Source of the DNA: Magnolia sinica
Taxonomy: Eukaryota; Streptophyta; Magnoliopsida; Magnoliales; Magnoliaceae
NCBI RefSeq assembly: GCF_029962835.1
Contig: NC_080577.1
Coordinates: 2,108,001 to 2,172,000, forward strand
Length of the DNA stretch: 64,000 nt
Direction: 5' to 3'
The notes beneath the pieces are model-generated. The model had not been told where the DNA came from. It saw only the letters and a list, made by a program, of their open reading frames with translations, and did not search any database. The translations under genes were made by a program, and so were the position numbers. How positions within the stretch are numbered: position 1 is the stretch's first letter; each line of letters begins with the position of its first letter. Positions 34,890-45,640 of the stretch are shown in pieces.

Positions 34890-34959
34890 TGTTGGGGATT
34901 TGTGCTGCGGAATCACATGGATCTATATCTGTGTGATTCCGCAGCACAACTCTCCGACA
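34890..34959 (+). repeat. 5' LTR of the Copia element (rearranged, 70 bp)
   Basis: TGTTGGGGATTTGTGCTGCG ... GTGATTCCGCAGCACA ... CTCCGACA. The right-hand 45 bp match the end of the 3' LTR. The left-hand part is an inverted copy of that same end, so this LTR is an almost perfect hairpin. The 3' LTR is 617 bp, so about 550 bp are missing here. Confidence 0.7.
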
Positions 34960-35014
34960 AGTGGTATCAGGGAAATTGTTGGGGCATATATCTGAATCTG
35001 CAAGAATAGTAATA

Positions 35015-36042
35015 ATGGGAAACGACAAGTTTGATATTGAGAAGTACTCAAGTAAAAGTAATTTTGAGTTATGGAATGTTAAGATGATTAGTCTGTTAAC
35101 CAAGCAATGTGAGATTAAGGCTCTTGAGGAGCGAAAATTTACCATGAAATATGATGAATGTAAAAACCTTATAATATTTTGAGGGAGAACACTGCAGCTA
35201 GTTTGTGGGCGAAGTTAGAGAATATCTATGTAAAGAAGTCCTCTGAAAATCGCCTACACTTGAAGCTACAGTGTTATACCTTCAAGATGGCAGAGGGAGG
35301 AGATCTAGAAGCCCATATCAACAACTTTAATAAATTGATGTGCAAATTGCTAGATATGGAGGAAATGGTCAGAGATGGGGAACAGGCATGTATATTGTTG
35401 AATTGTCTTCCTACATCATATGAGTCTTTCAGGGACACGGTGTGCACCGCAAATAAAACCCTAAGTGTTGACACCGTTATCTCAACCCTTCAAGGGAAGG
35501 CTATGAGAAAGCTAAACGGTGACATGGGGGCATCTTCCGATGCACTGATTACGAGGGGCAGAGATTCTGAGCGAGGTATAGGATCCTCAAGGCCTAGATC
35601 CAAATCCAAGGGCAAGAGCAAAGGAAAATTAAAGTGTTGGAATTGTGAGTTGTCTAGACACATGAAAAGGGATTGTAGAAATCCTAAAGCAAAGAAAGGA
35701 AATTCAGCGGCTTCTTCCAATGAGGCCATTGTGGTCACATCTGATGAAGAATCAAGTGGTGGTGATGTTCTATCTGTTTCCATGATTGGTCACTTACACG
35801 ACAATCATAAAGACGAGTGGATACTTGACACAGGAACATCTTATCACATGACTCCTCATCGGAGTTGGTTTACCAGTTACAAGGAATGCGATGGTAGACA
35901 GGTTTTTATAGGTAATGATAATGCATGTAATGTTGTGGTTATTGGTACGGTGAGTATCAAGATGTTTGATGGGATGAAGCGTACCTTGACTGACGTCAGG
36001 CACGTTCTTGATATTAAGACAAGTCCGATTTTCTCTCGGTGA
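35015..36042 (+). pseudogene. Copia gag and protease
   Basis: gag starts MGNDKFDIEKYSSKSNFELW at 35015, then a stop/frameshift near 35182. The second frame (35179-36042) continues with ASLWAKLENIYVKKSSENRL, HINNFNKLMCKLLDMEE and LLNCLPTSYESFRDTV, a CCHC knuckle with correct spacing (CWNCELSRHMKRDC) and the aspartic protease site WILDTGTSYHM (D-T-G retained). Part of gag appears deleted at the frame change. Confidence 0.8.
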
Positions 36043-36847
36043 ACTTGAGGCTATAGGATGCAAGTTCACCGGTATTGATGGTGTCCTTAAAGTTTCAAAA
36101 GGGGCACTCGTGGTTATGAGAGCGCAGAGTCACGAAAACCTTTACAGGTTGATTGGAAGCACTTCAGTAGGTGGAGCGGTAGCAGCTATTGCAGACTCCA
36201 CGTCTCTACATATGTGGCATGCTCGTCTGTGCCACATGAGTGAGCGAGGCATGAAGGTACTTTCTGATCGATGTTTGATTTCAGCTTTTAAAAATTCTGA
36301 TTTAGATATATGCGAGCATTGTATATATAGTAAACAATCTAGATTTGTCTTTTAAATTTGTAAAACATGTTTGTAAGGGGGTGCTTGATTATGTGCACGT
36401 TGACGTATAGTGGCCATCGCTAAAAGTTTCTGTTGGTAAGTCGTCATGGTTTGTTTCATTCATTGACGACTATTGTAAGAAAGTTTAAGTTTACTTCATG
36501 AAACATAAATCCGAAGTTTTCACTATATTCAAATACTGGTGGAAAAACAGTCAGGGCGAAAAATAAAGGTTTTAAGGACTGACAATGGTGGAGAATTTAT
36601 TTCCACTAAGTTTAATGAGTATTACAAGGATGAAGGGATCATCAGGCACAACACAATGCACCACACGTCCGAGCAAAACGGTGTGGCTGAGCGAATAAAT
36701 CAGATTCTCCTAGACAGGGCCAGATGTATGTTAAGTAATGCTGCGTTGGGCAAAGACTTATGGACAGAGGCCGTTAACACGGCTTGTTATTTGGTGAACC
36801 GATCTCCTTCAACGACAATTGAATGTAAAATCTCAGAGGAAGTATGA
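36043..36847 (+). pseudogene. Copia gag-pre-integrase and integrase
   Basis: Zinc-binding segment MWHARLCHMSERGMKVL ... ICEHCIYSKQ. The core domain is split by stops: FIDDYCKKV (first Asp region), RTDNGGEFIS (second Asp) and HHTSEQNGVAERINQILLDR (region of the catalytic Glu). Stops occur at about 36353, 36409 and 36487 and at 36845, so no integrase is made. Confidence 0.8.
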
Positions 36848-38816
36848 AGTGGTCAGAAAATTAACTACTCAAATCTACGCATATTTGGTTGTGAAGCTGA
36901 CTCTCATGTACCGTCAGTTGAGAGAGATAAGCTAGACCATAGAGCCAAAAAGTACATCTTTGTTGGCTATGGTATTGGTGTGAAAGGTTACAGGTTATTC
37001 GACAAGGTCACACACAAGGTCATCACTAGCCGTAATGTCAGATTCAATGAAAACTCTCTATTTCGCAAGAATGATCAATAGGAGCAAGACGAACCAGAAA
37101 TGGTGATCGTAGACGTCCAGATTGACATAGATGATACTTAGGCAGAGACAGATGCGAAGACAGGTACAGGATCAGTTGGAACAACCACTTGTGAGAAGGA
37201 TCGCGTGATCGCAGGTTACCGGCAAGATACAGGGACGACTCTAATATTGTATATGCCCTCATTACATATGAGGGGAACCCATCTATTATTTATGAGGCTC
37301 TTGATGAGCCTGATGCAGAAAAGTGGAAGGCGACTATGGACGATGAGATAAACTCGTTGCACAAAAATCACACATGAGAGTTGTTGGAGCTTCCTGCGGG
37401 CCGAAAAGTAATTGGATGCAAGTAATTATTCAAAAGGAAACATGATAGATACAAAGCAAGATTGGTAGCGAAGGGTTATGCCCAAAGAGAATGAATCGAC
37501 TTCACAGAGATATTCACGCTGGTGGTTAAGCAGGTATCTATCAAATTCGTGTTGGCATTGGTTGCCCAATACGATCTTGAGTTGGAACAGATGGATGTGA
37601 AGACTGCATTCCTGCATGGGGAATTGGAAAAGCAGATCTACATTAAGCAACCAAAGGGCTACGAAGTTAAAAGGGAAGAGAAAAAGGTTTACAGGTTAAT
37701 GAAGTCGTTATACAGCCTGAAACAATCGCCTAGGCAATAATATAAAAAATTTGATTCTTTTATGGTGAGTTAAAAATTTACTCGAAGTGAATACGATCAC
37801 GATGTCTATTACAAGACACAGAATGATGAAAACTCATCATCTTAGTACTGTATGTTGATGATATGTTGATCGCCTGTCATAATATATTTGAAATCAACGT
37901 ACTGAAGACTCGGTTATCAGGGACATTCGAGATGAAAGATCTGGAGGCTGTAAAGAGAGTTCTCGGTATAGATATACATAGAGACAGGAAGAGGAGCATG
38001 CTTTGGTTATCATAGGCAGAATATCTTGAAAAGGTATTGTTCACGTATGAGATGGACCAAGCAAAACCGGTGATCGTTCCCCACGCGGCCCACTTCAAAC
38101 TTTCTTCATAACAATGTCCTAAATCAAATGAGGAAAAGCAAGTTATGTTTCATGTGCCTTATTTAAATGTGGTTGGCAGTTTAATGTATGTCATGGTCTG
38201 TACTAGACCAGATATTTCACAGGCAGTTGGTGTTGTGAGCAGATACATATCAAACCCCGATAAGCAATATTGGGAAGCAGTGAAATGGCTACTTCAATAC
38301 ATTCAAGATACGAAAGACTACGTCTTAACTTTTAAAAAGACAGGGACAAAGTTGATAGAGTATGTGAATTCCGACTACGTGGGCAGTATAGATTCCAGGA
38401 AGTCTATTTCAGGGTACTCATTCGTACTAGCAGGTGGAGCAATTAGTCGGATGTTGAAGCTTCAGTTTATGGTGGCTCTTTTCATGACTGAAGCAAAATA
38501 TATAGCAGTAAGGGAAGCGTTTAAAGAAGGTGTTAGGCTCAGAAACATAATAAATTTGTTGGGACTTCAGCAGGAGGTTGTGCCGGTTAACTGTAATAAT
38601 GAAAGTGCTATCAATTTGGCTAAAAATTTTGTTTATCACTCATGTACTAAACACATTGATGTTCGTCACCACTTTATCCGACAGGTACTTGAGGAAGAAG
38701 GTGTCACACTGGAAAAGATTCACAACAGCATGAATTCAACAGACATGTTCATCAATGTTGTTCCTACAGAGAAGTTCAAGTTGCCTGCAACTTCTTTGGG
38801 CTTGACGATAGCGTAA
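36848..38816 (+). pseudogene. Copia reverse transcriptase and RNase H
   Basis: RT blocks in order: EPDAEKWKATMDDEI, YKARLVAKGYAQRE, DVKTAFLHGELEKQIYIKQP, YSLKQSPRQ, then LVLYVDDMLIA at about 37840-37872 (YVDD catalytic motif intact) in a shifted frame. RNase H region 38145-38816: LNVVGSLMYVMVCTRPDIS, YVNSDYVGSIDSRKSISGYS, MTEAKYIAVREAFKEG, VNCNNESAINLAKN and HIDVRHHFIRQVLEEE. At least ten stops and frameshifts. The RNase H end is the best preserved part. Confidence 0.82.
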
Positions 38817-38927
38817 AAGAAGGACAAAGTGTGCACGAGAAGTGTTGATTGAAGCTATGATGTGATGCGGAGATAAGAGAAGAGGGCAGCAAGCTATATG
38901 GTTGAAGATTGAAGGCATGGTGGAGAT

Positions 38928-39544
38928 TGTTATCAGACAAATGCCTTAAATCTGTTTTGGGTCTCTCGACCGATCGAGCGCATGGTGGAGATTGTTATCA
39001 GACAGATGCCTTAAATCTGTTTTGGGTCTGTTGACCAGTCGAGCACTGCTCGAGTCAAAGTCTAGCGTGCTATTATTTTTGGTATCCGAGCCGCTCGACC
39101 ACTCGAGGAGATGGCTCGACCGGTCGAGGGGGTTCCTCGACCAGTCAAGGTTACGCAGATCCTGCGTGGAATGCGTAAATTTGAGGCGGTTACTAAACTT
39201 TTCCGAACTAGGTGCGTAAGTGGAGTTTCCTAAACTATAAATAGGGGTCCCTAGGGCTATTCTAAGGTATTTTAAAGCTTTATAAAAGTTTTCCAAGGGT
39301 TCCTAAAGGGTTATAGGGTTATCAAAGGGTGTAGCAAAGGTAAGATTCGAGGTTATTCGAATCGGGTAAGTCCCCTCGCTTGTAATTTCTATTTCATAGT
39401 GAATTTCTGTCGCTTTGTGCCATGATTTTTTTCCCGTAAGGGTTTTTCACGTTAAAACTTTGTGTTATCTTTTGATTGCTTGACGTTATTGGATTGCTAT
39501 CCTAGATCTAGATCTGTGTGATTCCACAGCACAAATCCCTAACA
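38928..39544 (+). repeat. 3' LTR of the Copia element (617 bp)
   Basis: It begins TGTTATCAGACAAATGCC after GGTGGAGAT and ends ACAAATCCCTAACA. The first 65 bp including the polypurine tract are duplicated in tandem (38915-38979 and 38980-39044), so the true start could be 38928 or 38993. It contains a CTATAAATAG box near 39235, a plausible LTR promoter, and CTCGACCGATCGAG-type short inverted text. Confidence 0.75.
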
Positions 39545-40420
39545 GATAAGAGGTCTTTTTTAATGGATGAAAATGTCTCTGCTTTTTTTTTTAAAAAAAA
39601 TAAATCAGAAAAAACCTTTAATATCTTATTTTCTTTTTCTTTAGTAAATAAAAAAGAATAAAAATAAAAATATTAAAAAATAAAAATAAAACAACTTATT
39701 TTATATTTTCCCTTCTTTTTCTTAAAAAGTTATTTTATACTTTTGCTTTACTTCTTTTTTCTTAAAAAAGAACAAATAAATCAGACCCAAAAAAAAAATA
39801 TATACAACTTCAACATACCTTCAGAAAAAATACACTTTATTCTCCTACGTACATTAAACAAACAGCAAAAAAAACAAAAAACCAAAAAAGAAAAGAAAAG
39901 AATGAAGTTAGTCCAGCTTAAGTTTAAAACAAACACAAAGAATAGGATGAGTGGGCCCGAATGAATTTCACAGCATGGAAATCGAGGAATGAGTGAAACG
40001 TACGACATCTCTCACTGATGGGAGAAGAAGAACAAGGTCAAGCTTCTTCATCTTTATATCTCTATGGGAAGGAAGTTCTCCGTGTTTTGTTCTTTGAATT
40101 CAATTCTTCATATTGGGATTTTAACCCCGTAAGTTGTGCTGTGGAGAGGAGCAAGTGGGTGGATCTGGGCTGTTCAAGCCCACTCCATCGGTTTATATGT
40201 CTAGGTCCATGTGTGCCTATTTTGATACATGTGCATCTGGGCATAGCACAGGTCAGAGGTTTTATATAGGTCAATTCAGATCATCATGTCATTGCGCCTT
40301 TATGCGCATCCACACCAACGAGAGCCATTACATTGCTGGGCCTTTGAACTCTCGCCCAACATGGATTGGGTTGGGCCCAACCCTAGCCCAGCCTGGACGA
40401 TAATCCGTCTATGAAGGGTT
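39545..40420. other. Intergenic, AT-rich, no gene
   Basis: 39570-39910 is dominated by A and T runs. Open frames here have a low-complexity Lys/Phe composition and no homology that I recognise. Confidence 0.35.
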
Positions 40421-40767
40421 CTGTGGGCCCAACCGTAATGTATGGGTTTTATCTACGCCGTCCATCCATTTTTCTAGATTATTTTTGGATATGAAACCAA
40501 AAATGAGCCAGATCCAAGGCTCAAGTGCACCACATAGTGGGGATTGAATTCCCACCGTTAAAAACTTATTGTGAGCGGCAGAAGTTTTGGATCCGTCCCA
40601 TAGTTGTAGCTCGTACGAAGGTTTCAACGGTGAGTTTCATTCTCGCCACTGCTTCCTGTGGTGCGGTCCACTTGAGCATTGGACCTGCCTAACTTTAAAA
40701 AAAGGATCTTTAAAAAAATGGATTTACGGCCTGGATAAAACCCATACATCACGGTGGGCCCCACAGA
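40421..40767. mobile_element. Long-TIR MITE, family copy 2
   Basis: CTGTGGGCCCAACCGTAATG at the left and CATCACGGTGGGCCCCACAG at the right are inverted. The interior has AAGTGCACCACATAGTGGGG, TTGAATTCCCACCGTTAAA and CTTCCTGTGGTGCGGTCCAC as in copy 1. The left flank GGACGATAATCCGTC is shared with copy 1 (about 3485-3499), so the element may extend further out. Confidence 0.65.
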
Positions 40768-41595
40768 TCCCCTGCCTAGACGCATTAATGCGTCCAGGCG
40801 GGGGCAGGAATCAATCCGCTTCCACCGGACACGGCATGGTTCTACCACTAGCTAGATCCTCACCGTTCAAATAACCAATCAATTCAAAGGTTAGGATTGT
40901 CTGGTCAATCCAATATTAGGTCAATGCTCCATCTAATCGTGGTTACACATTTTGGATGGTTTGGATTTACATAAAATTTCACCACACGTGCCATAACCAA
41001 GTACACGAGAGTTGCCTTCATACACTGCAAGCGCATAAGTCCACTCGGCAACTGTGTCAATCATCCCTGCCATATAACCAAAGCCCATTAAGTGTATGGA
41101 GTCCTTCCTATGCAACGACTTGCATTTGGACATGTGATCAATCTATATCATCAGTCTGGACCGTCCATTTGAACGGACCAAATCTTCCTAGGCTACCTTG
41201 AAAAATTCATACTGAATTACTGATCGAATGATCGAGTTGCCATCCATTCAATGGGATGCAAAAATGGATGGACAAGATCATCTACAAAAGGTAGGTCCAG
41301 TCACTATAATTAACACCAAAGAGTGGACTACAGATAACTAACGGTCCAGATGGTGATGTTGGCTCCAATTAGTCCCCAACATGCAGCAAGGCCAAATTCA
41401 AAAATCTGATTTGCTCAACATATATTCTGAAACATCAGCTCATGAAATTTGATTTTATTTGGAATTTTTTATTTGGGCAACAATGTATGCTAATGAAAAT
41501 GTTTTTTGAATTTCAATGTCTGCTAAAAATCATTTTCTGAATCTAATATAGCATGACGCAGCTATCGATTGTCATCATCGTCATCATCTTATGTA
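40768..41595. other. Intergenic left flank of the Gypsy insertion
   Basis: No gene or bounded element seen. 41560-41590 has GTCATCATCGTCATCATC simple sequence. Confidence 0.3.
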
Positions 41596-41600
41596 TTGTA

Positions 41601-42292
41601 TGACGCAGGGATGAACGTGATGAGGATAACTACCCCGAATCCACGGAGCTTCTCTGGACTCCTCACAGAGACTTCTCGAATCCACGAGGAAAAGAAAGCA
41701 GAAAATAGAAATAAATTCTAATAAATTCGAAATTGATTAATTGATGAATAAAAACGAGTTCACAACCTTTTAAATAGGGCTACCAAGCAATGGGAAAGAA
41801 ATTAGAAGCAAACTACAACTCAAACTCTTAGAATCCGCGACTTACTATAAATAGTAAACTTACTATTTATAGACGGTCGTGATGTCTACTAGTGCGCAAG
41901 GTTTTCGGCCAAAAATAGTAAGTGTCCTATTTGGCTTCACCAAACCGTTCTCCTAATTATTCTAAGCTCTTTTCACGTTGGGCACAACTCCTAAAGCCCG
42001 ACGGATGAAGAGTTATAATCAAACTAAAACTTACTATTTATAGTAAAAACGAAATTAAAACAGGGAAACGACCATCAATCCAGGGGTTTTTCGCAATTCC
42101 GGGCTGCGCAACCCGGCATAGCGGGTTGGTTGGCTTCAGTAGCTCGTTCTACCCCAAATCATATATTTTACGTCGGATAACTCATTAGGATTGCAAGATA
42201 CGCCCGATTTAAGGTTCGATGATCCGGATCGTCGACCGGGCCTTTTCTGATCCATCTTGGCCATGTAATTGTCTGCGACCCGCTCTACATCA
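41601..42292 (-). repeat. Gypsy LTR 1 (3' LTR of left unit)
   Basis: On the minus strand it runs TGATGTAGAG ... CTGCGTCA. The first roughly 100 bp are also pol coding sequence. It contains a TATA motif (minus strand CTATAAATAG; about 41864-41882). It carries an 8-bp deletion near 42225 relative to LTR 2 and 3, which extends the overlapping pol frame. Confidence 0.9.
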
Positions 42293-43645
42293 GTCTCCTC
42301 CACTTCAAAAGAACTCGTCCTCGAGTTCTCGTCATGCTCTGGTTCATGATACTCGGTCAGGTCCGCGACATTGAAAGTCTGTGAGATTGCCATATCATCT
42401 GGAAGATCAACAATATAAGCGTTATCATTAATCTTTTGGATGATTGGGACGGGTCCAATCTTCTTATTTTTCAACTTGTTGTACGTCCCGGTCGGAAATC
42501 TCTCTTTGCGCAAATGGACCATAACGCGGTCGCCCACCTCGAACACTTTTTGTCGCCGATGCTTGTCCGCTTGTTCCTTGTACTTATCGTTCGAGGCATG
42601 TAGCTTGGTCTGCACTTCTGCATGGATGCCCATGATCTTGTCTATGTTCTGTTGTAATGCTCATGCCTGGGTGCTAGGGCAGAGGGACCAAGTCAAGTGT
42701 GTGGCGAGGCACTCGTCCGTATATAATCTGGAATGGTGATCTCCCTGTTGAACGGTTCACCATGTTGTTGAATGCAAACTCTGCTTGAGACAAGGCCAAA
42801 TCCCACTGCTTCGGTTTTTCTCCTGAAATACAGCGAAGGAGGTTTCCCAACGTGCGATTCACAACTTCGGTCTGCCCATCAGTCTGTGGGTGGTAAGCAC
42901 TGCTGAATTGAAGTCGTGTATCGAATCGATTCCATAAAGTCCGCCAAAAGTGGCTAATGAACTTCGTGTCACGATCGGAAGTAATGGTCTTGGGGACCCC
43001 GTGTAGCCGAACGACCTCCCTGAAAAATAAATTCGCCACGTGTGTTGCATCGAGCGTCTTCTTGCATGGGATAAAGTGCGCCATCTTTGAGAAACGATCT
43101 ACCACCACGAACACCGAATCCATGCCGCGTTGTGTTCGTGGGAGACCAAGCACGAAGTCCATTGATAAATCCTCCCAAGGACCGTTAGGCACAGGTAACG
43201 GGGTGTAGAGACCCGTATTCTGAGATTGCCCCTTGGAGGTCTGACAAACATGACAACGTTGTACGGCTTTTCCCACATCACGTACTAACTGCGGCCAGTA
43301 ATACCGCTCTTCCACAAGAGCTCGCGTTTTGTCTCGCCCCACGTGTCCACCAAGGCCACCCCCATGCAGCTCCTGAATAATCTGCTCCCTCAGAGAACTT
43401 TGGGGGATGCACAATCGATTCCCTTTGAAGAGAAAATCGTCCTGTATATGAAGGTCACTGGGGTGAACTTCTTGACACTTCATCCAAGAACCTTTGAAGT
43501 CCTCATCCTCGGCATACAACTCCTTGAGACAGTCGAAGCCGACTACCTCGTTGCTTATTGTAACTAGTAGTGATGCACGACGGCTAAGTGCATCAGCCAC
43601 CTTGTTCTGTTGCCCTGACTTGTGCTTCAGAACGAACGTGAATTC
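42136..43645 (-). pseudogene. Gypsy left unit: integrase
   Basis: [24 protein letters not shown] zinc finger ([15 protein letters not shown] ... [11 protein letters not shown]), catalytic blocks [24 protein letters not shown] and [15 protein letters not shown], then [20 protein letters not shown] and the C-terminal GDRVMVHLRKERFPTGTYNK with NAYIVDLPDDMAISQTFNVA. D-D-E residues are present, but the frame is broken near 42660 and separated from RT by one stop at 43644-43646. The frame ends inside LTR 1. No chromodomain of standard form is obvious after the GDRV domain. Confidence 0.88.
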
Positions 43646-45142
43646 CTATAAAAATGTAACCCATCTAGCATGCACACGATTCACGTTAGTCTGACTATTA
43701 ATAAACTTTAATGCTTGATGGTCAGTGTACAAAACAAACTCTCTTTGAATCAGATAATGCCGCCAATGTCGCAGCGCCTGAACAACTGCGTACAACTCAA
43801 GCTCATAAGTCGACCACTTCTTTCGAGCTTCGCTGAGCTTCTCGCTGTAGAAGGCTACCGGCCTGCCTTCCTGTGATAATACTCCTCCAATTCCAACGTA
43901 TGAAGCGTCACACTCAACCTCAAACAGTTTGTCGAAATTAGGAAGCACCAAGACCGGTGTTGTAGACAAACGATGCTTGATCTCATGAAAGCTCTTATCA
44001 GCTTTATCGGTCCACTGGAACGGTCCTTTTTTCATGCAATCTGTTATAGGCGCGACTATGGTGCTAAAATCTCGCACAAATCGACGATAGAAAGTCGCCA
44101 ACCCGTGAAAACTCCTCACCTCATGAATGTTTGTCGGGATCGGCCATTCCCTAATAGCTCGCACCTTTTCATCGTCCACACGAATGCCTGTGGACGTTAC
44201 AACAAATCCTAAAAACAATAGGCTGTCAGTTAAAAAACTACACTTCTTCAAATTGAGGTACAACTTGTTAAGTTGTAGGACCTGTAGCACCTGCCTGAGA
44301 TGTTTCCTGTGCTCCGCTTCATCCTGGCTATATATCAATATGTCATCAAAATATACTACCACAAATCGGCCAGTGAACGGTTTTAGAACTTGATTCATTA
44401 AACGCATAAAAGTACTTGGTGCGTTCGATAGGCCGAAGGGCATGACCAGCCACTCATACAACCCTTCCTTAGTCTTGAATGCCGTTTTCCACTCATCACC
44501 GGGTCGAATACGAATCTGATGGTACCCGCTCCTTAGATCTAGTTTAGAGAACACCTTGGCCCCTTCTAACATATCGAGCATGTCGTCCAACCGTGGTATT
44601 GGAAACCGATATTTGATGGTAATTTTGTTGATTGCTCGGCTGTCGACACACATGCGCCAGCTTCCATCTTTTTTTGGCGTTAATAATGCTGGTACGGCAC
44701 ATGGGCTCATGCTCTCTCTCAAGAGACCCTTACGGATCAATTCCTCCACTTGCCCCTGAAGTATCTCACACTCCTTCGGACTCATCCGATAATGAGGGCG
44801 GTTGGGCAAGCCAGCCCCGGGGACGAGGTCTATGAGATGTTGGATGTCTCTCATAGGGGGCAATCCATCAGGTAAATCTTCAGGCCAGACTTCTTTGAAT
44901 TTATTTAGCAACAGTCTTAAACTTGGAGGGATATTTAAAGGTTCTTCTTCCTCGCCCTTCACCAATACGGTGTATACCTTGCCGATTTCCTTAGATTCCT
45001 CCATGAAATCTCGAATGGTCAAGAGGGAACTCCCCTCCACTTTATAAGCTTCAAGGTGGTTCTCTGGTGCCATAGGGGCAAGGATTATTTTTCGACTATC
45101 CTTGATGAATATATAGACATTATCTCGTCCCCGACGGGTCAC
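43646..45142 (-). pseudogene. Gypsy left unit: reverse transcriptase and RNase H
   Basis: 498 open codons. [22 protein letters not shown]-like start, [80 protein letters not shown] and [12 protein letters not shown] (YFDD catalytic box). RNase [40 protein letters not shown] and [12 protein letters not shown]. It stops at WVTFL-TAG; the right unit has CAG at that codon, so one C-to-T nonsense change separates RT from integrase. RT looks otherwise intact. The style is chromovirus-like. Confidence 0.9.
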
Positions 45143-45169
45143 ATCATGATCCGACTGTCAGGGTCGACC

Positions 45170-45640
45170 GAATAGCATATGATAAGCTTCCATGTCGACC
45201 ACGTCATAAAATATTTGATCCTTATAATTTTTGTCAATTGAAAATGAGATAGTGCATTATTTAGTTACCTTGGTCTCATTCACCTTTTTTATCCAGCCAA
45301 TTGAGTACGGGAAAGAATGTTTCGTTGTTAGTAGCTGCAACTTGTCCACCATCACTCTTGAGACGATGTTCTCGCTACTATCATTGTTTATGATCACATC
45401 ACAAACCTTTCCGTTGACAGTGCACCGAGTAAGAAATATATTTTGTCGTTGTGGATGTAATTCCTTTCGTGGGGCATATAGTAATCGCCTCACAACTAGA
45501 AATTCGCCATGATCCTCGCCCGTCACTTCATCGCCACCTGCTATTTCTTCAGTGGTTTGTTCAAGTTCATCAAAGTCATGGTCTTCTTCTGCGGCATCAT
45601 CTTCAATGCCCCCTTCGTTTATAGTCAAGTGCGGCTGCGG
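45170..45640 (-). pseudogene. Gypsy left unit: protease region
   Basis: Acidic linker (EDDAAEEDHDFDELEQTTEE), then [20 protein letters not shown] and [20 protein letters not shown]. At the catalytic position the family text [12 protein letters not shown], intact in the right unit, reads IINNDSSENIVS, so the Asp and Gly of the D-S-G triad are lost and the protease must be dead. The frame ends at 45257 after a frameshift. Confidence 0.85.

Larger units (their letters stand above)
34890..39544 (+). mobile_element. Ty1/Copia LTR retrotransposon, degenerate
   Basis: The ends are TGTT...AACA. The flanks GATAG (34885-34889) and GATAA (39545-39549) look like a decayed 5-bp duplication. Order of domains is gag, protease, integrase, reverse transcriptase, RNase H, the Copia order. 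A methionine-tRNA-type primer-binding site (TGGTATCAG at 34962) follows the 5' LTR, and a purine-rich GGTGGAGAT precedes the 3' LTR. Many stops and frameshifts make it non-autonomous. The protein text resembles the Tnt1/Tork-type lineage (inference). Confidence 0.88.

Noticed and set aside
38935-39125. Short direct repeats with regular spacing near the Copia 3' LTR, considered as a CRISPR-like array
   Set aside because: Only two copies, 65-bp period, in a plant LTR; explained by tandem duplication of the polypurine tract region.
41541-41600. TGACGCAG text just outside LTR 1, considered as a displaced LTR end
   Set aside because: Only eight matching bases; the perfect TTGTA duplication fixes the element boundary at 41601.
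44127-45047. Plus-strand frames opposite the Gypsy pol
   Set aside because: Shadows of the minus-strand RT, repeated at the equivalent place in the other unit.
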